This document shows positions 11,831 through 23,840 of a stretch of 64,000 nucleotides of DNA, one piece after another. The stretch is taken from positions 8,780,339 through 8,844,338 of the forward strand of contig CM064713.1 in the NCBI GenBank assembly GCA_032717465.1, read 5' to 3'. The DNA is from Coenobita brevimanus (taxonomy: Eukaryota > Arthropoda > Malacostraca > Decapoda > Coenobitidae). A model generated the notes under the pieces. It did no database searches. It saw nothing but the letters and a program-made list of their open reading frames with translations, and was not told where the DNA came from. Numbering within the stretch: position 1 is the stretch's first letter; each line of letters begins with the position of its first letter. The translations under genes and the position numbers were made by a program.

Positions 11831-13280
11831 GTGACACCTATCTAATATCAAGGGCTTCCGTTCATTATCTTCTTATTTTTGGTTGGACAGTTTGAGAAAG
11901 TTCTCCCGTCCATGATGGCTTTGCAGGATCCATCCAGGTGTCTTCGAAGAGCATTTTACCCTAGATCAACCAAGGAATCAGCATGCCAAGGGGGACGAAG
12001 GGCTTCAATGACAAAGAAAAGTTCACTCTTCATGTTAGGAAGTGATTTTTGCTGTGGTATGACTACAGCCAGATGATCCGTCATAGTATTCTGTCCCATG
12101 CTGAGGACCTTTGAATTCTCGGAAGGTGTTCTTGTCCTACGCATCTTGCAGAGTTCCATGCTAGCAGCAGCAAAAATGCTTCTCTTCCATTCTGGTATCT
12201 ACTTCATCAGTTGATCAAAAGTAAAGAGACAGGTCATTCATGTTGATACCATGCTCGATCACGTGCCTCAGATCCGGTTCTGTGCTAGTGTGAAGGGAGA
12301 ACAGGAGAGACAAAACAGGACTCGCTGAAGCCTGAGAACTTTATCAGCCCACAGAAACTGGATGTTCTGGCAATCTTTTTCTCTGATGCGTAAACTATGA
12401 AAAGCTGGCTTTTTATCACCCTGACAACCTAAAGATCAGCACGGAAGTTCAGGATGGCTGACAGAAGGCAGGACGGAAGGTTGATACCAGTGTCAAGTTT
12501 GGATTTCAGACTTCTCCCCTTGCCGTCCTTGGCTGAGCCGTCAAACACCACTCTTAGCTTCCCGTTTCGATGTATGCCTTGGTGGGGCAGGAAGAACGCA
12601 GAGTGGCCCAGGTGATTGGGTGAATATTCAGTAATGGAGTTTCGCTAAACACTCGCAAGGTGGTCATCATACTTCTGAAAGTCCTCTACATCTGGATGAT
12701 TCATCATCCGATCAGTCCTAACCCTTTGTAGATCTCTAATTGGACGCTGGTCAATCTTTGGAATTCCAAACAAGGACCATTTCGTAGTGCTTTTCATCTT
12801 CTTTCCTCTTCAGTTCTGAGTAGTTCCTTTTGTCTGAAAATTCTCGGTCAGAGTTTCTGAGACAGTCTAGATCCCAGAGAGCATAAGCCCTATTGCAATA
12901 GTAGGATGGGCGACACAGTAGTGCCTCCCTGGAACCTCCCTGCACAACATATATGAAGATAATCTCGACAGCTCGAAGCCCCTTTGAGATAGGGATCTGG
13001 TTCCAGAGGATGATGTACATCTGATCTGTCCCAATCAGTATGTCTACAGATCCTGTACCGAAGTTGTTGCGTAGCTGAATCCCTTCCAAAGCAGTACATG
13101 AAGAAGGCTTTCTTGATGGTAAGGGAGCACAGAGGTGTTTCTGTCTTCCACAAACAGAACTTCGATGAAGGACCACGTTTCGACTGCTCAGAGTAACCCT
13201 CACATGGTCATACATTTGAAACTTCTCCAGTTTCTCCTGAAAGCCGACACAAGCGAAGGTATCACAGTCTATCACTGGAA
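11831..13280 (-). pseudogene. BEL/Pao protease and reverse transcriptase, decayed
   Basis: Protease-like region at 13280-12751: LPVIDCDTFACVGFQ, then GTGSVDILIGTDQMYIIL, a family block after the active-site Asp, and ALWDLDCLRNSD. RT: IDQRPIRDLQRVRTD, then FFLPHQGIHRNGKLRVVFDG (about 12,620-12,560), a typical BEL/Pao RT start. The catalytic YXDD position appears to read NMNDLS near 12,240, so Tyr and the first Asp are altered. Multiple stops. The upstream end is the hAT target site at 13281-13288. Confidence 0.78.
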
Positions 13281-13288
13281 GTCTCAAG
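13281..13288. repeat. hAT target-site duplication (left)
   Basis: GTCTCAAG, repeated exactly at 16358-16365 on the other side of the element; eight bases is the hAT standard. Confidence 0.92.
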
Positions 13289-16200
13289 CAGGGTTGGATC
13301 AAATACAGATTTTTTTAGAGGTCAAATACAAATACAAATACTTGTGACATTATGATGCAAAAATACAAATACTAATACTTATATTCCTTAATTCAAATAT
13401 ACAAATATTAATACAAATACTTCTGAAGTTAAAATGTAAAAATACAAATACAAATACTTTTATTTCCAAGTTCAAATATACAAACCCAATACCTACATGT
13501 CAGAATTACATTGTATCATCATTAATGCCCGGAAGATTTCTGGCCTCAACTTTGCCCGCTCAGGAGTGTAAAAATTACTAGCTTTCCTAAACACTCTCAG
13601 AAGGTGCCGACGTTGCACAGCAGCTTAGAATGCTCTTGGCAAAGTGCCTCAGAATTTTGAAGCTTTGTATATCACGCCAATATTTCAACGGGTTGATGTA
13701 AAAAGGCAGAACACCTTCCTCTAGGTACGTTTCAAGCTCCGTCTTCACCACTGTTATGTGGTTTGTTGATGGGCTTGCCATCAAATGGCCCAGGTGGAGG
13801 CATGTAGGCAAAGAGACGAGGTCGTTTGGCAATTATGCCAGCTTTGTCTCGGTTGATGCCCATGGAAAGCTCATTCTCATGAATTTCTTCCTTTTGGACC
13901 TTCTTCTTGTAGTCCTTGGTAGACTCAGCAGTAATTAAGTCCTTGGTAGACTCGGCAAATAATTAAGTCCTCAGTCTTCAAAATCTTTTCTTTCTGCAAT
14001 TCCTCACATGGAATTCACGCCAACTTGAACCTGGGGTCCATGGCTGCTTCGACAATGACATCAATCCTCTCCAGAAATGGATGCAACTTCTTTTTGACAG
14101 ATGACTGTAGTGCATTTGCCAAGCTATAGCACTAGAGCAGTTTACTTTCAATGACCAGTTTGAGGCTGTGCTCAAGACCAAACACAACTGGTGCAATGCA
14201 AGGAAGTGTAGCCATGTTTTCTCCTTCTACTTGCAACATCACCTCTTGGAACAGTTCCAAAACTTGTACCACTTCTTTCAACATTTCAATTCCCTTCAAC
14301 TCCTCTATAGTCTTTTTTGATCATAGAAGACGAATGGCTGAGTGACTCCGCTGGTGTTTCTGAGAAAATACTTAATCATTATCAACTGAGAGTTCCATCT
14401 AGTAGCGTTGGTGGCTTGCGGTGCAACCCACATCTTTTCCAAGAACGGTGCAGCCACAGTAGATGGAAGTAGTGCAGCCACAATACTGTAGCAGTTGCAA
14501 CTGCACTGACACTGGGATCATTGAAGGCATCTTTTATGTACAGTTGCCGTGTGTGGGCAAAGGAAATGGACCGCTCCGGTGGAAGAAGGGAAGCACTTCA
14601 TCCAGATCAAGTTCTTCTTCCAAAATGTCAAGGGCTACTTCATTTTCATTTTCATCACTACTTTCACTCCTTACTTTGTCTCCATGTAATCCTGACAGAC
14701 AGACATTAAATGCTCTCATCATTGACGAAGCATTGTCGGCAACCACCCTCCTCACCTTGCCACGAATTCCGAATTTCGTGACAATTTCCTCATATGCTGT
14801 AGCAATGTTCACAGCTGTATGTCGTTCCACAAACTGATTGCAAGCAATGACACATGACTTCAACTCCCATGACGAGTTGTTGAAGTATACGGTGACGGCA
14901 AGAAACGATACCATTCTCCGATTCGTCCAGAGGTCCAGTGTCAGGTAAATATGACTGAGGTGTTTGAATTCTGTCAACTGCGACTCAATGAGCTTCGCTT
15001 TCTGCGGCAGTAAACTATTTCTGTGTGTGGTTCTGCTTGGAAACACGAATTGTGGTTCTGCTTCGTGCACAAGAGCCTGAAAAGTCTTGCTTTCCACAAT
15101 GCTCAGAGGCAGTTGATCACATGCGATGGACTCCAAGAGTTTCTTTGTCACAGACTGCTGTTTGATGTGATTAGCGTCAAATTTTTCCTCCTGTGTAGGT
15201 TTGAAGAACAAGGTCAATCTGGGTTGTGATGCACATCTCTCATACTTCTTTTCCTCTGGAGCTCTCAAGGTTTCATAATCATTATACTGAACTTTGTAAA
15301 CTCTTCTGAGATGCAGGACTAGGTTAGATGTTGCCTTCGTCAGTGCCAAATATGACTTTTTGCACTGCAGACAGTCTGCTATGAGATTTTTGGCAGTGGA
15401 CTTGGCATTAACAGAATAAAACTCTCAGTGCAGCTGACAGTTGAGGCATTTGCACGTCCTCCTCATCCTCGATCGAATGGTCATCAGATTTCGATATGTC
15501 TTGTTAATCCATCTGCAACATGAGAACAATTCATATAAAGATGCGTAACGATTACCACACATGATAGTTTTTAATATAAAGGAAATGCCAGAGTTATGAT
15601 TGTCACTTGTAGGAGGTAATTAGGATACTGTTCAGAGTGACAAATAGGCCTAAGCCTAGAAGAAGACTGCACGCCAGTCGCCAACGGTTGCATAGCAATG
15701 TATACAATGCATACTGCATTTTATCATTTAAGCTGTTATCAATATTCTAAATAATATAGTCAAACTGTTGTGACTTGTGAGAAGCCTGCATACAGCCTAT
15801 TTGGGGAGTTAACTGAATGTTCAAAAATCCCTGCCTTACATATCGATGTTATATCCAAACCAGTCCTATTGTCACACTTCCTAACCACATAGAGCTATAT
15901 TTAAATTAAATAAGAAAAAATAAGCACATAGGGAAAAGAAAAAGTAAGCCAGAGCTTCGAGCCTGGCTGTAACGGACTATTACACTACTAGACACTAGTC
16001 ACTGTCTTGGCACTCTGGCAGACTGGCCCACTCAAAAATTAAAAAAAAACTTTCTCAACAGGAAATTTAATCAAATTATTATATCTTAATTCACTCACCA
16101 TGTACAATGTGTTTGTTGCATTGGGTCCAGCCCGTGATAATACAGGAAAACTCAAGAGCTCAAGGGACTCAGGAGTCACGGCCGCACGTCTGCCCATATG

Positions 16201-16357
16201 CACGCTGACGCTCGATCTGAGCCTGTGATCTAACTCAGTGAGTCAGACAAAAGTGGCGCAGCATTTACATTCGAAATACAATTACAAATACAAATACTTT
16301 GAAAATACATTTAAATACAGTTCAAATACAAATACAATTGTATTTGATCCATCCCTG
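13289..16357 (-). mobile_element. hAT DNA transposon (3.07 kb) inserted in Pao
   Basis: Terminal inverted repeats: left CAGGGTTGGATCAAATAC, right (complement) CAGGGATGGATCAAATAC. Perfect 8-bp duplications lie outside. Both subterminal regions are full of degenerate CAAATAC repeats (13,310-13,490 and 16,265-16,340), probably transposase-binding arrays. It carries one transposase gene on the minus strand. Removing it rejoins the Pao gag and protease regions. Confidence 0.93.
13540..15420 (-). pseudogene. hAT transposase (BED finger, RNase H-like, hATC)
   Basis: The 272-codon open stretch at 15349-14534 holds SHIYLTLDLWTNRRMVSFL and FGIRGKVRRVVADNASSM, the first and second catalytic-Asp regions of hAT transposases (ZBED-like group). 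Just upstream (about 15,415-15,350) is a BED-type Cys pair, IADCLQCKKSYLAL, followed by TSNLVLHLRR. Downstream the frame breaks repeatedly, but the C-terminal dimerisation region is clear at about 13,760-13,590: TYLEEGVLPFYINPLKYW then SCCATSAPSESV. Such proteins cut and paste the element as oligomers; this copy is inactive. Confidence 0.85.
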
Positions 16358-16365
16358 GTCTCAAG
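16358..16365. repeat. hAT target-site duplication (right)
   Basis: GTCTCAAG, identical to 13281-13288. Confidence 0.92.
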
Positions 16366-17933
16366 TCATTGGCAACCAAAGAACGTGTGTAAGGCGAGAT
16401 TTTTCCACCATCGATGATGAGGAGGACCAAACGAGTATAGTGACCATTCACTGCAACCACCAATGAAGTCGGGCTGCAGCAACATCCCGCTGAAGCTGCT
16501 GCTCATTATGGCGTGGTTTTCCATGCAGAGAGTGCATCTCAAATCCCTGTTTCGAGGACTGTTGATCTGAAATGCTCTGGTTTCCCCTAGCACCTACAGT
16601 CCACTTTTTCCCTTGTCCTATGGTATCGAGATGAGGAATCTGTCAGAAAACTGTGATTGCTGGCAGAGTAGCAAAGAGTGAGAGCTGAGATCCTGAGTCA
16701 TGGCGATGGAGTGACAAATGATGAGGTCAGTTACTTGTCTGACATGTGCTGCTGGTGCAAGATCGGTAGTTGTGCTGTCCCAAGCACTGGAAACATACAA
16801 CTGCCCTCTTCATGACGGTCCGGCAATCATCCACAGAAATCTTCTGGAACTGGTTACACCTGGACGAACCATGCTGGGTGCTGTTACAAGCTTTGCAGAT
16901 CAAACCTTTCTTGGGAAATTCTGATCAGAGTCGTTGAAGGTAAGATTCATTCTTGATGCTACAGACACTGCTGATCTGGAGTTTGTTGATGTCCCGACAG
17001 GCGGCTGTGCAGATTCTTCATGGATGGACACCTCCTGTTGCAAGAACTTGAGAAAGGCTGTAAGATCTGAATCTGAAACAGTGTTGATCTTCTTATACCG
17101 TGCCCACTGAAGTCTCCAGGTGTCAGGGATCCTACTCTTCAACACAGGTAGAAGAAGCTGACTGTAGTTTTCCTCAGGGATTTTGAGCTCTCCAAGAGCC
17201 CTGACATTGGCAGTGAGGTTGTCCACAAAACAAAGCAGAGACTTGAGGTTCTCACCATCAGTGATGCGAGGGATGTTCAAGAGATTGGCCTTTAGGGGCT
17301 CCTTCCAGAGGTCTTCTCTCACAAACCTCTCCTGAAGGATGTTGACAGCGATGACATACATATCACCGGTTTTAACAAAGATTTGGATCGATCTTTATGC
17401 TTCTGCGTTGAGGTGTCCCTTATGGTGAACTAGTTTCTTGACTGAGCAGTACTGCTTGTTGTCATGGACAGCTACAGTAAAAGGATCCCAGAATTCTGGC
17501 CAGACAAGGATGTCAGCCTTAAATGTAGGAAGGTGGAAATCAAGCTTTGGATGTCACCATTAAAGGTAGGAAGGTGGAAATCAAGCTTGATCTTATTGGT
17601 GGTGTAGGGTGACTGCTGGGTGAGAGCAGGACTGGGTTGGCTCTCAGTGGCTTTATCCAGACAACCAAGCAGACGTTTGGACTTGAAGATGATTAATTCT
17701 AAATCTTGAAGATGGTGTGATTAATCAGGGATGTCGTCCTTATCCAGCTCACTCTGAAGACTCTGCATGAAGATGAAGTGATTCTCCTCTAGGTTAATAA
17801 CGTAAGCCAGGTCGTCGGAATCCTCTTGTTTCTGCTGGTTCCAACTCACCCACAGGTCGTTCACTAGTTTGGTGGCTCTTGTCTGCACAGCAGTTCTTCG
17901 ACTTTTCAAAGATTCTAGAGTATCCCCACCCAT
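16366..17933 (-). pseudogene. BEL/Pao gag with zinc knuckles, decayed
   Basis: The likely start Met is at 17933 (MGGDTLESLKSRRTAVQTRA). The first frame stops at 17721 after …LQSELDKDDIPD. The central gag region is open at 17361-16900: YVIAVNILQERFVREDLWKE, LLNIPRITDGENLKSLLCFVD and LPVLKSRIPDTWRLQWARY. Two CCHC-like knuckles follow: CKACNSTQHGSSRC and CFQCLGQHNYRSC (about 16,900-16,760). This matches the capsid-nucleocapsid order of BEL/Pao gag. The 3' end is cut by the hAT. Confidence 0.8.
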
Positions 17934-18064
17934 GGTGCAGCACTGTAGTAACAGAACAAAATACAATGCACACTGTACTGTACACCACACACCATGTACT
18001 GAGTTGACTGGCTGTTTACGGTGCATGGCCAGTGGTGGTTCACTATTTCGGATCTGCAGCTTCA

Positions 18065-18084
18065 GGATCCGGTTCGAAGGACAA
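18065..18084 (-). promoter_or_regulatory. Candidate primer-binding site of the Pao element
   Basis: Directly inside the 5' LTR, the minus strand reads GTCCTTCGAACCGGATCC, complementary to a tRNA acceptor-end/T-arm sequence (GGTTCGA on the plus strand). Position and sequence suit minus-strand DNA priming by a tRNA. The first bases are altered relative to an expected TGG start. Confidence 0.6.
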
Positions 18085-18492
18085 TGTTTGGTTTCAGGGT
18101 TGAGAATCTTCATCCTGGAATATTAATGCATGAACTCTCAGTTGTAGGGTTATGTATTTGTCTGAAAGCATAGAAATACACTCCTCAAAAATAAAGGTAA
18201 CTACATGTAAACTGAATATACAATCCCAACATATTACACAAAGCAATAATAACAATAACTAGATATTTACAATTCGTGCTGTGATCCTTAGTGGTGGTGT
18301 TGGTGTTGGTGACTGTGGCAGGTGAGGTACTGACTAAAGGCGCAACCAACAACTGGGCATTCCAGCCTGGATTTACAATGAGCATATGCAGCCCTAGGTC
18401 ATTGGTAGTTTCCCACGTCCCACCAAAAGAGGACTTTATTGTGATTACAACCCGCCAGCCTCAAGCACTTACATGTGAACTGGCAGTTCACA
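18085..18492 (-). repeat. BEL/Pao 5' LTR
   Basis: About 408 bp, same orientation as 6475-6856 and diverged from it by small indels and about one base in five by eye. It precedes the primer-binding site and gag in element orientation, so it would hold the element's promoter. Confidence 0.8.
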
Positions 18493-18945
18493 GAAAAGGT
18501 ACAAAAAGGACAAAGCAAGGGTTGAAATGTGGTCAGACATTGAGTGAAGCACGCACCGGGTATATGAATGCAATCAGTAACAGGACAAGTGAATTCAGTC
18601 AGTATGTTGACTACTCTCGTAGACCAGGGATAGCGAAGAATGTTATCCATGGCTCGATTTTATACCACTTCAGGAGGTTGGACCTGTTTGGGGAAGACAA
18701 GGGAGTAAAACATACAAGCAATGGGAATGCTGATCCCCTGTGAGTCACTAGTTAGGATGCCATGGAGGTCAAGTCTGTTAAGGTAATGGGTGCAGATGGT
18801 GAAGACAGAAGGGGTTAAAGATGGAAGAAAGAGATTTATATAGTCTTGTACAATTTCAAGATGACAGACGAGGAGAGTGACAGTTGTACAGGCAAACCTG
18901 TGAGTGGAGGAGAGAGTGAACACTTAAGTTTTGCGATGTTGATGA
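18493..18945 (-). pseudogene. Middle piece of the old minus-strand LINE
   Basis: Between the Pao 5' LTR and the piggyBac. Minus-strand reading starts INIAKLKCSLSPPLTGLPVQLSLS, continuing the RT after the catalytic motif in the piece right of the piggyBac, then degrades into short protein-like runs. Frames are broken. Confidence 0.6.
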
Positions 18946-19202
18946 TTAACCCGCGCCGTCCCGAGGACGTACTTCCACATCCTCACGTTTTGTCACAGCC
19001 AGTCCCGAGGACGTACTTCAACGTCCTGCAATTGCAAGGTTCATAATTTCCACAATTTTCAAAATTCGCGGGAGATTTTCTTTTCGCCCGGGTACCCAAG
19101 CCTCCCCTACCTGCCGCCAGGCGGGCAGCGTCCTAGACCCCGCGTGACCCGCGCTCGCCCTTGTCTCGGTCACTCACCTTGCAGCAGTGACCCAGGTCAG
19201 AC

Positions 19203-21551
19203 ATGGCGCGGAAAGGTCTCTCAGATGAGCAAATTGCATCCGTCCTGGAAGCCTTCACTGGAGACAGTGATTCTCCACTCGATGATGATGTGGTGGATCG
19301 CGATTACGTCCAGCCAGAGGAAGAAATAAGTAGCAGTGATGAGGAGGTCCCTTCGCCCCGAAAAACGCGGTATGTGACATACCGTAAGGCAAGGGAAGGC
19401 CAGCCTGCTCCCCAACCACGTGCACAGCTATCTCTCCATCACGATTCTGATCAGGACGAGGTTGAGGACGATGAGGATGACGGAGGCCTAGGACGTGATA
19501 TCGCCGAGTGGTTGGGAAAGGAGAAAATATCACCACGTGGATCAGAAGGTGGGGCGAGACGACACCTAAGGTATGGTTCAAGTACTTTTTCTGGGGAAGT
19601 AGCAAGTGGTGTGGTGGGATTGCTGGGAGAAAGGTAAAGTGTTGTGGCGGCAGCGCGGGGTGAAAGTGAGAGTGGTGTGGGGGTAGTGCGGGGTGAAGGG
19701 GCCAGTGGTGTGAGGGAGGCAGCACGAGCACGTGATGCTCGTAGGCCTAGGGGAGAGGAGGTTGAGTCACTCCCCAGCACTTCTTTCGCCCCTGAATATT
19801 CACAACTTCCTCCCCACAGCCCCAGGATGTGGGGAAAGGAAAGAAAGGGAAGGGAAAGGGCAAAGGAAAAGGGAGAGGAAAGAGAAGTGCAAGTGATGAA
19901 AGGCGCCGCTCTCCACCTCCCCAACCTCCCCCACCACCCTCACCTCCCCACCCTGACGAAGGGGATGATGGTGACGTGGCTGGAGACGGTGGTGTCACGT
20001 GGAACTGGGAGGATGGGAGTAATTTTACTCCCATCATTCACCAGTTCACTGAGGAGTGGCGGTCAGGTTGCACGGCTCCAGGTGTAAATGCTGGGTCGTC
20101 ACGTTTAGATTTTTTCAACTTGTTTTTTGATGAGGCGTTTGTTGGGCGCATAGTAGAACAGACAAATATATTTTCACAATCCCAGCGCCTTGAAAGTGAA
20201 CGCCTAGGAACCACAAGCAAGCATGCAGAACAGTATGACTTTCCCGTGACTATATCAGAGATGTTCCTATTTTTTGCCCTGGTAATCTTGATGGGTGTGG
20301 TGAGGAAAAATCAAATTCCTGCCTACTGGACAACGGACCCAATCATCCTAACACCTTTCTTTGGAAAGGTGATGGGTCGTAATAGATTTCAGTTTATTCT
20401 CGGCCGCCTCCACTTTTTTGATGCAGATGATCCAGCCAATGCAAATAACACCGATAAAATGAGGAGAATTAGGCTGGAATTTGATAATTTACGGGAAATG
20501 TTCCGCTCCTCATTTTATCCCTACAGAGACCTCGTCATAGACGAGAGTCTTGTGTTGTGGAGAGGCAATATTTCCTTTAGGCAGTATATACCCAGCAAGA
20601 GACACCGTTTCGGGTTCAAGATCTTTGTTATGTGTGACTGTAAGACTGGTTATGTGCAAGACATAGTCTTGTACACGGGCGCACAGACAGATATAATAGA
20701 AGATCGGAGTATAGGACTCTCTGGGGCCGTGGTGAAGACAATGATAGAAGAGTACCTTCATCGTGGTCATGTTTTGTACCTGGACAACTGGTACACTAGC
20801 CCTCTTCTCGCTAGGTTCCTCCACCAACACGACACCGGAGTCTGTGGTACAGTCAAGAGAAACCGTCGCCATATGGTCAAGATAGGGAGGAAACTTGACA
20901 AGAACGAGGTGGTTTTCTTCCAGGCCAATAACATCCTTGCCACCCTGTGGAACCACAACAAGGAAAGTTTGCCTCCTATCAACTGTTCACAGCCCCCTGA
21001 TGCACCGCACAGACTCCGTGGATCACCGTAGCGAGAGGAGGCGCAACGTATGGAAACCAGAGTCTGTACTTGCCTATAATCTGAACATGAGGCAAGTTGA
21101 TCAGTCAGACTCGATGATTTCAAGTGTTGACTGTGCCAGGACAACGATGAAGTGGTACAAGAAACTCTTTTTCCACTTGCTCGACATCACGGTCCTGAAC
21201 GCCCACTACCTGCACGCAATGACCACCGGAGTATCCGAGACCTATGAGGGGTTTGTGAGGGAGCTGGCACGTGAAATAATCGCCAAGCATGCCCAGGAAA
21301 GACCCCCACACCGCCCCCGCGCCCCCCGTGCTGCTCAGACTCCCCTACGTCTTGCAGCCCGCCACTACCCCAGCGCAATCCCTTCCGAACCAAACCGTCG
21401 TAAACCCCAGCGTCGCTGCCATGTATGTAAGCACTCGACAGTCAGACCATCAACGCAGAGAAAAGACACAAGATACGAGTGTGTCGAGTGCAATGTTGCG
21501 TTTTGCCTTCAGCCTTGTTTCAAGGAATATCATAATCTCCTACACTTCTGA
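19203..21551 (+). pseudogene. piggyBac transposase, two frame breaks
   Basis: Starts ATG at 19203 (MARKGLSDEQIASVLEAFTG) with an acidic N-terminus, then a low-complexity Gly/Lys/Pro-rich linker where the frame breaks (stop at 19635-19637; coding resumes in another frame). The catalytic DDE/DDD core runs from about 19,990: the first Asp in YRDLVIDESLVLWRG (about 20,530), the second in VLYLDNWYTS (about 20,780) and the third in MRQVDQSDSM (about 21,095), the last reached only after a one-base frameshift near 20,955. The C-terminal Cys/His-rich finger, CHVCKHST…YECVECNVAFCLQPCF…H, ends at 21551. All three acidic residues are present, so decay is recent or limited. Confidence 0.92.
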
Positions 21552-21604
21552 AACTGTGTGGGAAGGCGAAATGACGCTCATGATAATGGTAAGGCCAGTC
21601 AGTA

Positions 21605-22430
21605 GGTGCTAAGTTAAATATAAAGTTGAAACGGGTGTTATTTTTTCAGAAAAGTAATGTATAAGATGAGAATTAGTGTAAGTGGAAAGAATTGTTATCA
21701 AAACTACACCCACTGTGTAAATCTGGTCAGTAAATATGTGATAGCAAGGAAATAAAGTGGAAACGGGTGTAATGTTAGCATGAATAAAACGTATAAGTTG
21801 AACATTACTGTAAGTTGTCATAATTGATGTCACGAGTACACCCACATTCTGGTCAGTAAGTATGTGATAGGAATTATATACAGTGGATGATGTTGTAATG
21901 TTAGTAGTAAGGTATTTTATAAGTTGAATACTTGTGTAAGATGAAACAAATGATATCGCGATAACACTCCCTGTGTAAGTACGCGCAAATATGATGCTAA
22001 GTTCCATCGTACGTTCAGAAATGATGTAATATCAATTATATCAAGTGTTTACATGTGCAATGTTAGTGTAGAATTATTATATAAGTAAAAAAATAGGTTG
22101 TAAGTTGAATTAGTTGTCATAGCGACTTCACCGTGTGTGTTACTATGCGCTATTATTACGCTATATATTTACGTAAGGCCTGAAATAATCTCAAAACAGT
22201 TCTATAAAGTTGAAAAGTGTATAATAATATTAGAAAGGTATTATGTTAGTAGAAAAAGCACAATACGAGTTGAAACATCAGTCACAGCGAGTTCACTCAC
22301 TACGTAAATTAGCGCTAACATTACGCTAAATGTTATCAAAAGGCCTGTGAATACGTAAAAACAGTTCAATATAATGTAAAATGGTATAATGTTATTGTAG
22401 AAGTATTATGTAAGTAAAAAAAATTATATG
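21605..22430. repeat. Degenerate ~120-130-bp tandem repeats in the piggyBac 3' region
   Basis: Recurring blocks such as 'aagttgaaacgggtgt', 'gtcagtaa(g/a)tatgtgatag', 'aatgttag…gtat…taagttga' and 'ttgtcat(a)…cac' recur roughly six times between the transposase stop and the right terminus. Copies are diverged. No coding potential. Confidence 0.65.
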
Positions 22431-22847
22431 TATCATGATTTTAGAATGTTAGCGATTCATGGGAACCAAGTTGGCCGATTTTGCTCGTTCCTCACGATGG
22501 TACAATGGTTATTTCTGCTCTATTTTTGTATAAAATCCAATATACTCTTTTATCACATGTTTTTATGTTTGTAATAAATTCATTTCTACTTACTTTCATT
22601 GGTTTCCCAAACTTATAATACCATAGAAAACGTTTGATGCTCACACCGCATAGGGAGAACACGGGGCCAGGTGGGACCAAGGCATACCTGGTTAAGCTAA
22701 TTAGGGACCCCAGGGACCACTTTCTTTGCCACCGACCATTGTTTCTGACCAAAAGCGAAAGTTTAAGCAAAAAAAAAAAAAGGTCGAAAATTGCCCAGGA
22801 TTGGGGGGTACCAGTGGTCGAAAAGTGGCCGGGACGGGGCGGGTTAA

Positions 22848-23840
22848 CTGATAAGCAGAGATAGCATGGCCAAACTTAACTAGAAGATACTGAAGCATAG
22901 CAAGAGAAAGGGAGTGGATGCAAATATCATCAGCATAGCTTAGGGTCAGAGTGGAACTGGGGAGAGGACAAAGAAAAAAAATGGAGATATCTGTTCTTGA
23001 GAAGGTTATAGAGGAAGGGTTTGAGAACCCTACCTTGGGGTGTATCAATGTTGTTGGATCGGTAGTCACTGACCATCCCACAGAACAAAACCCAAGAGGG
23101 CGATGCGACAGGTAACTTTCAAGCCAGTGGAACAGGTGGTCAGAGACACCTAGGTAGGCAAGTTCATCAAGGATGATGTCTCTGCCTGCGACATCGAAGG
23201 CAGCTCTGAGGTTAATGAAGGAAATGCATGAGGATGATAAGAGGTGAGAGAGTTGATCTAAAAGGCAACATTCTGTGTTACAATCTGGGAGGAAACCAAA
23301 GAGATGAGGAGGGAGTTGATCCCAGACAAGATTGCGGAACATAGAAAACTTTCAAGGACTTTGCACACACAGGAAGTGACAGAAACTAGATAGAAGTTAG
23401 AGTATTTAAGCCTGTTGATTGCAAAGGTTGTGCTATAGATTAATGCTTCGGGGAGAATGCCTTCAGATATCCTTAAATTGGGCAATGCCAGTAAAAGATC
23501 ATCAGGAACTTGAACAATAAGTCAGTGTGGAATGAGTGATCCCATCATCACCTGGGACATTTGCTGTGCCATACGATAGTGCAAGGTGTAACTGATCTCT
23601 GTCGATGGGGTGGTCATCGAGAGAGGAGAGTGTGGTAAGGGCAATGCAAGCTAGCCTGTTTTTGTCAACAGCCAAAGGTAAGCCGTGGTGGGAGGAGGCA
23701 GGAAAATCAGCTGGGACTGTGTGGATCATTCAGAAGAATGATTGTTGGCATATTTCTCAGGATTGTGATCGAGAGGGAGAGAGCAGGACTCATGTAACTG
23801 AACAACTCTGTAACAAGCCGCCACGTTCTAGATCTAGGAC
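22848..23840 (-). pseudogene. RT domain of the old minus-strand LINE
   Basis: Minus-strand pieces in order: HPIDRDQLHLALSYGTA…PGDDGI (about 23,620-23,545), SVTSCVCKVLES (about 23,380), GFLPDCNTECCLLDQLSHLL, SCISFINLRAAFDVAGRDIILDELAYLGVSD (about 23,230-23,140) and the catalytic SYADDICIHS (about 22,935). This is a canonical non-LTR RT order. The 'PQGGVLSP'-type motif is degraded. Frameshifts occur at about 23,490 and 23,250. The piggyBac interrupts after …HAISAYQ. Confidence 0.78.

Larger units (their letters stand above)
6475..18492 (-). mobile_element. BEL/Pao LTR retrotransposon, carrying hAT and foldback insertions
   Basis: Two direct LTR-like repeats bracket, in minus-strand order, a primer-binding site, gag with two zinc knuckles, aspartic protease-like region, reverse transcriptase, RNase H, integrase and an integrase C-terminal region. 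That gag-PR-RT-RH-IN order and the integrase sequence signature are BEL/Pao. The span is about 12 kb, of which about 5.8 kb is later insertions (8273-10996 and 13289-16357). Many stops and frameshifts mean it is defective. It sits inside the older minus-strand LINE. Confidence 0.88.
18946..22847 (+). mobile_element. piggyBac transposon (3.9 kb)
   Basis: TTAA at both ends (18946-18949 and 22844-22847). Inverted termini TTAACCCGCGCCGTCCCG (left) and, on the complement, TTAACCCGCCCCGTCCCG (right). Just inside the left end, the motif GTCCCGAGGACGTACTTC occurs twice (about 18,958 and 19,003), a likely subterminal transposase-binding repeat. One transposase gene is on the plus strand. It is inserted in the old minus-strand LINE, whose reading resumes across the TTAA. 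Confidence 0.95.

Noticed and set aside
19451..19924. Long antisense open frames across the piggyBac N-terminus
   Set aside because: Shadows of GC-rich, low-complexity coding on the plus strand; no motifs, and the plus-strand protein explains the sequence.
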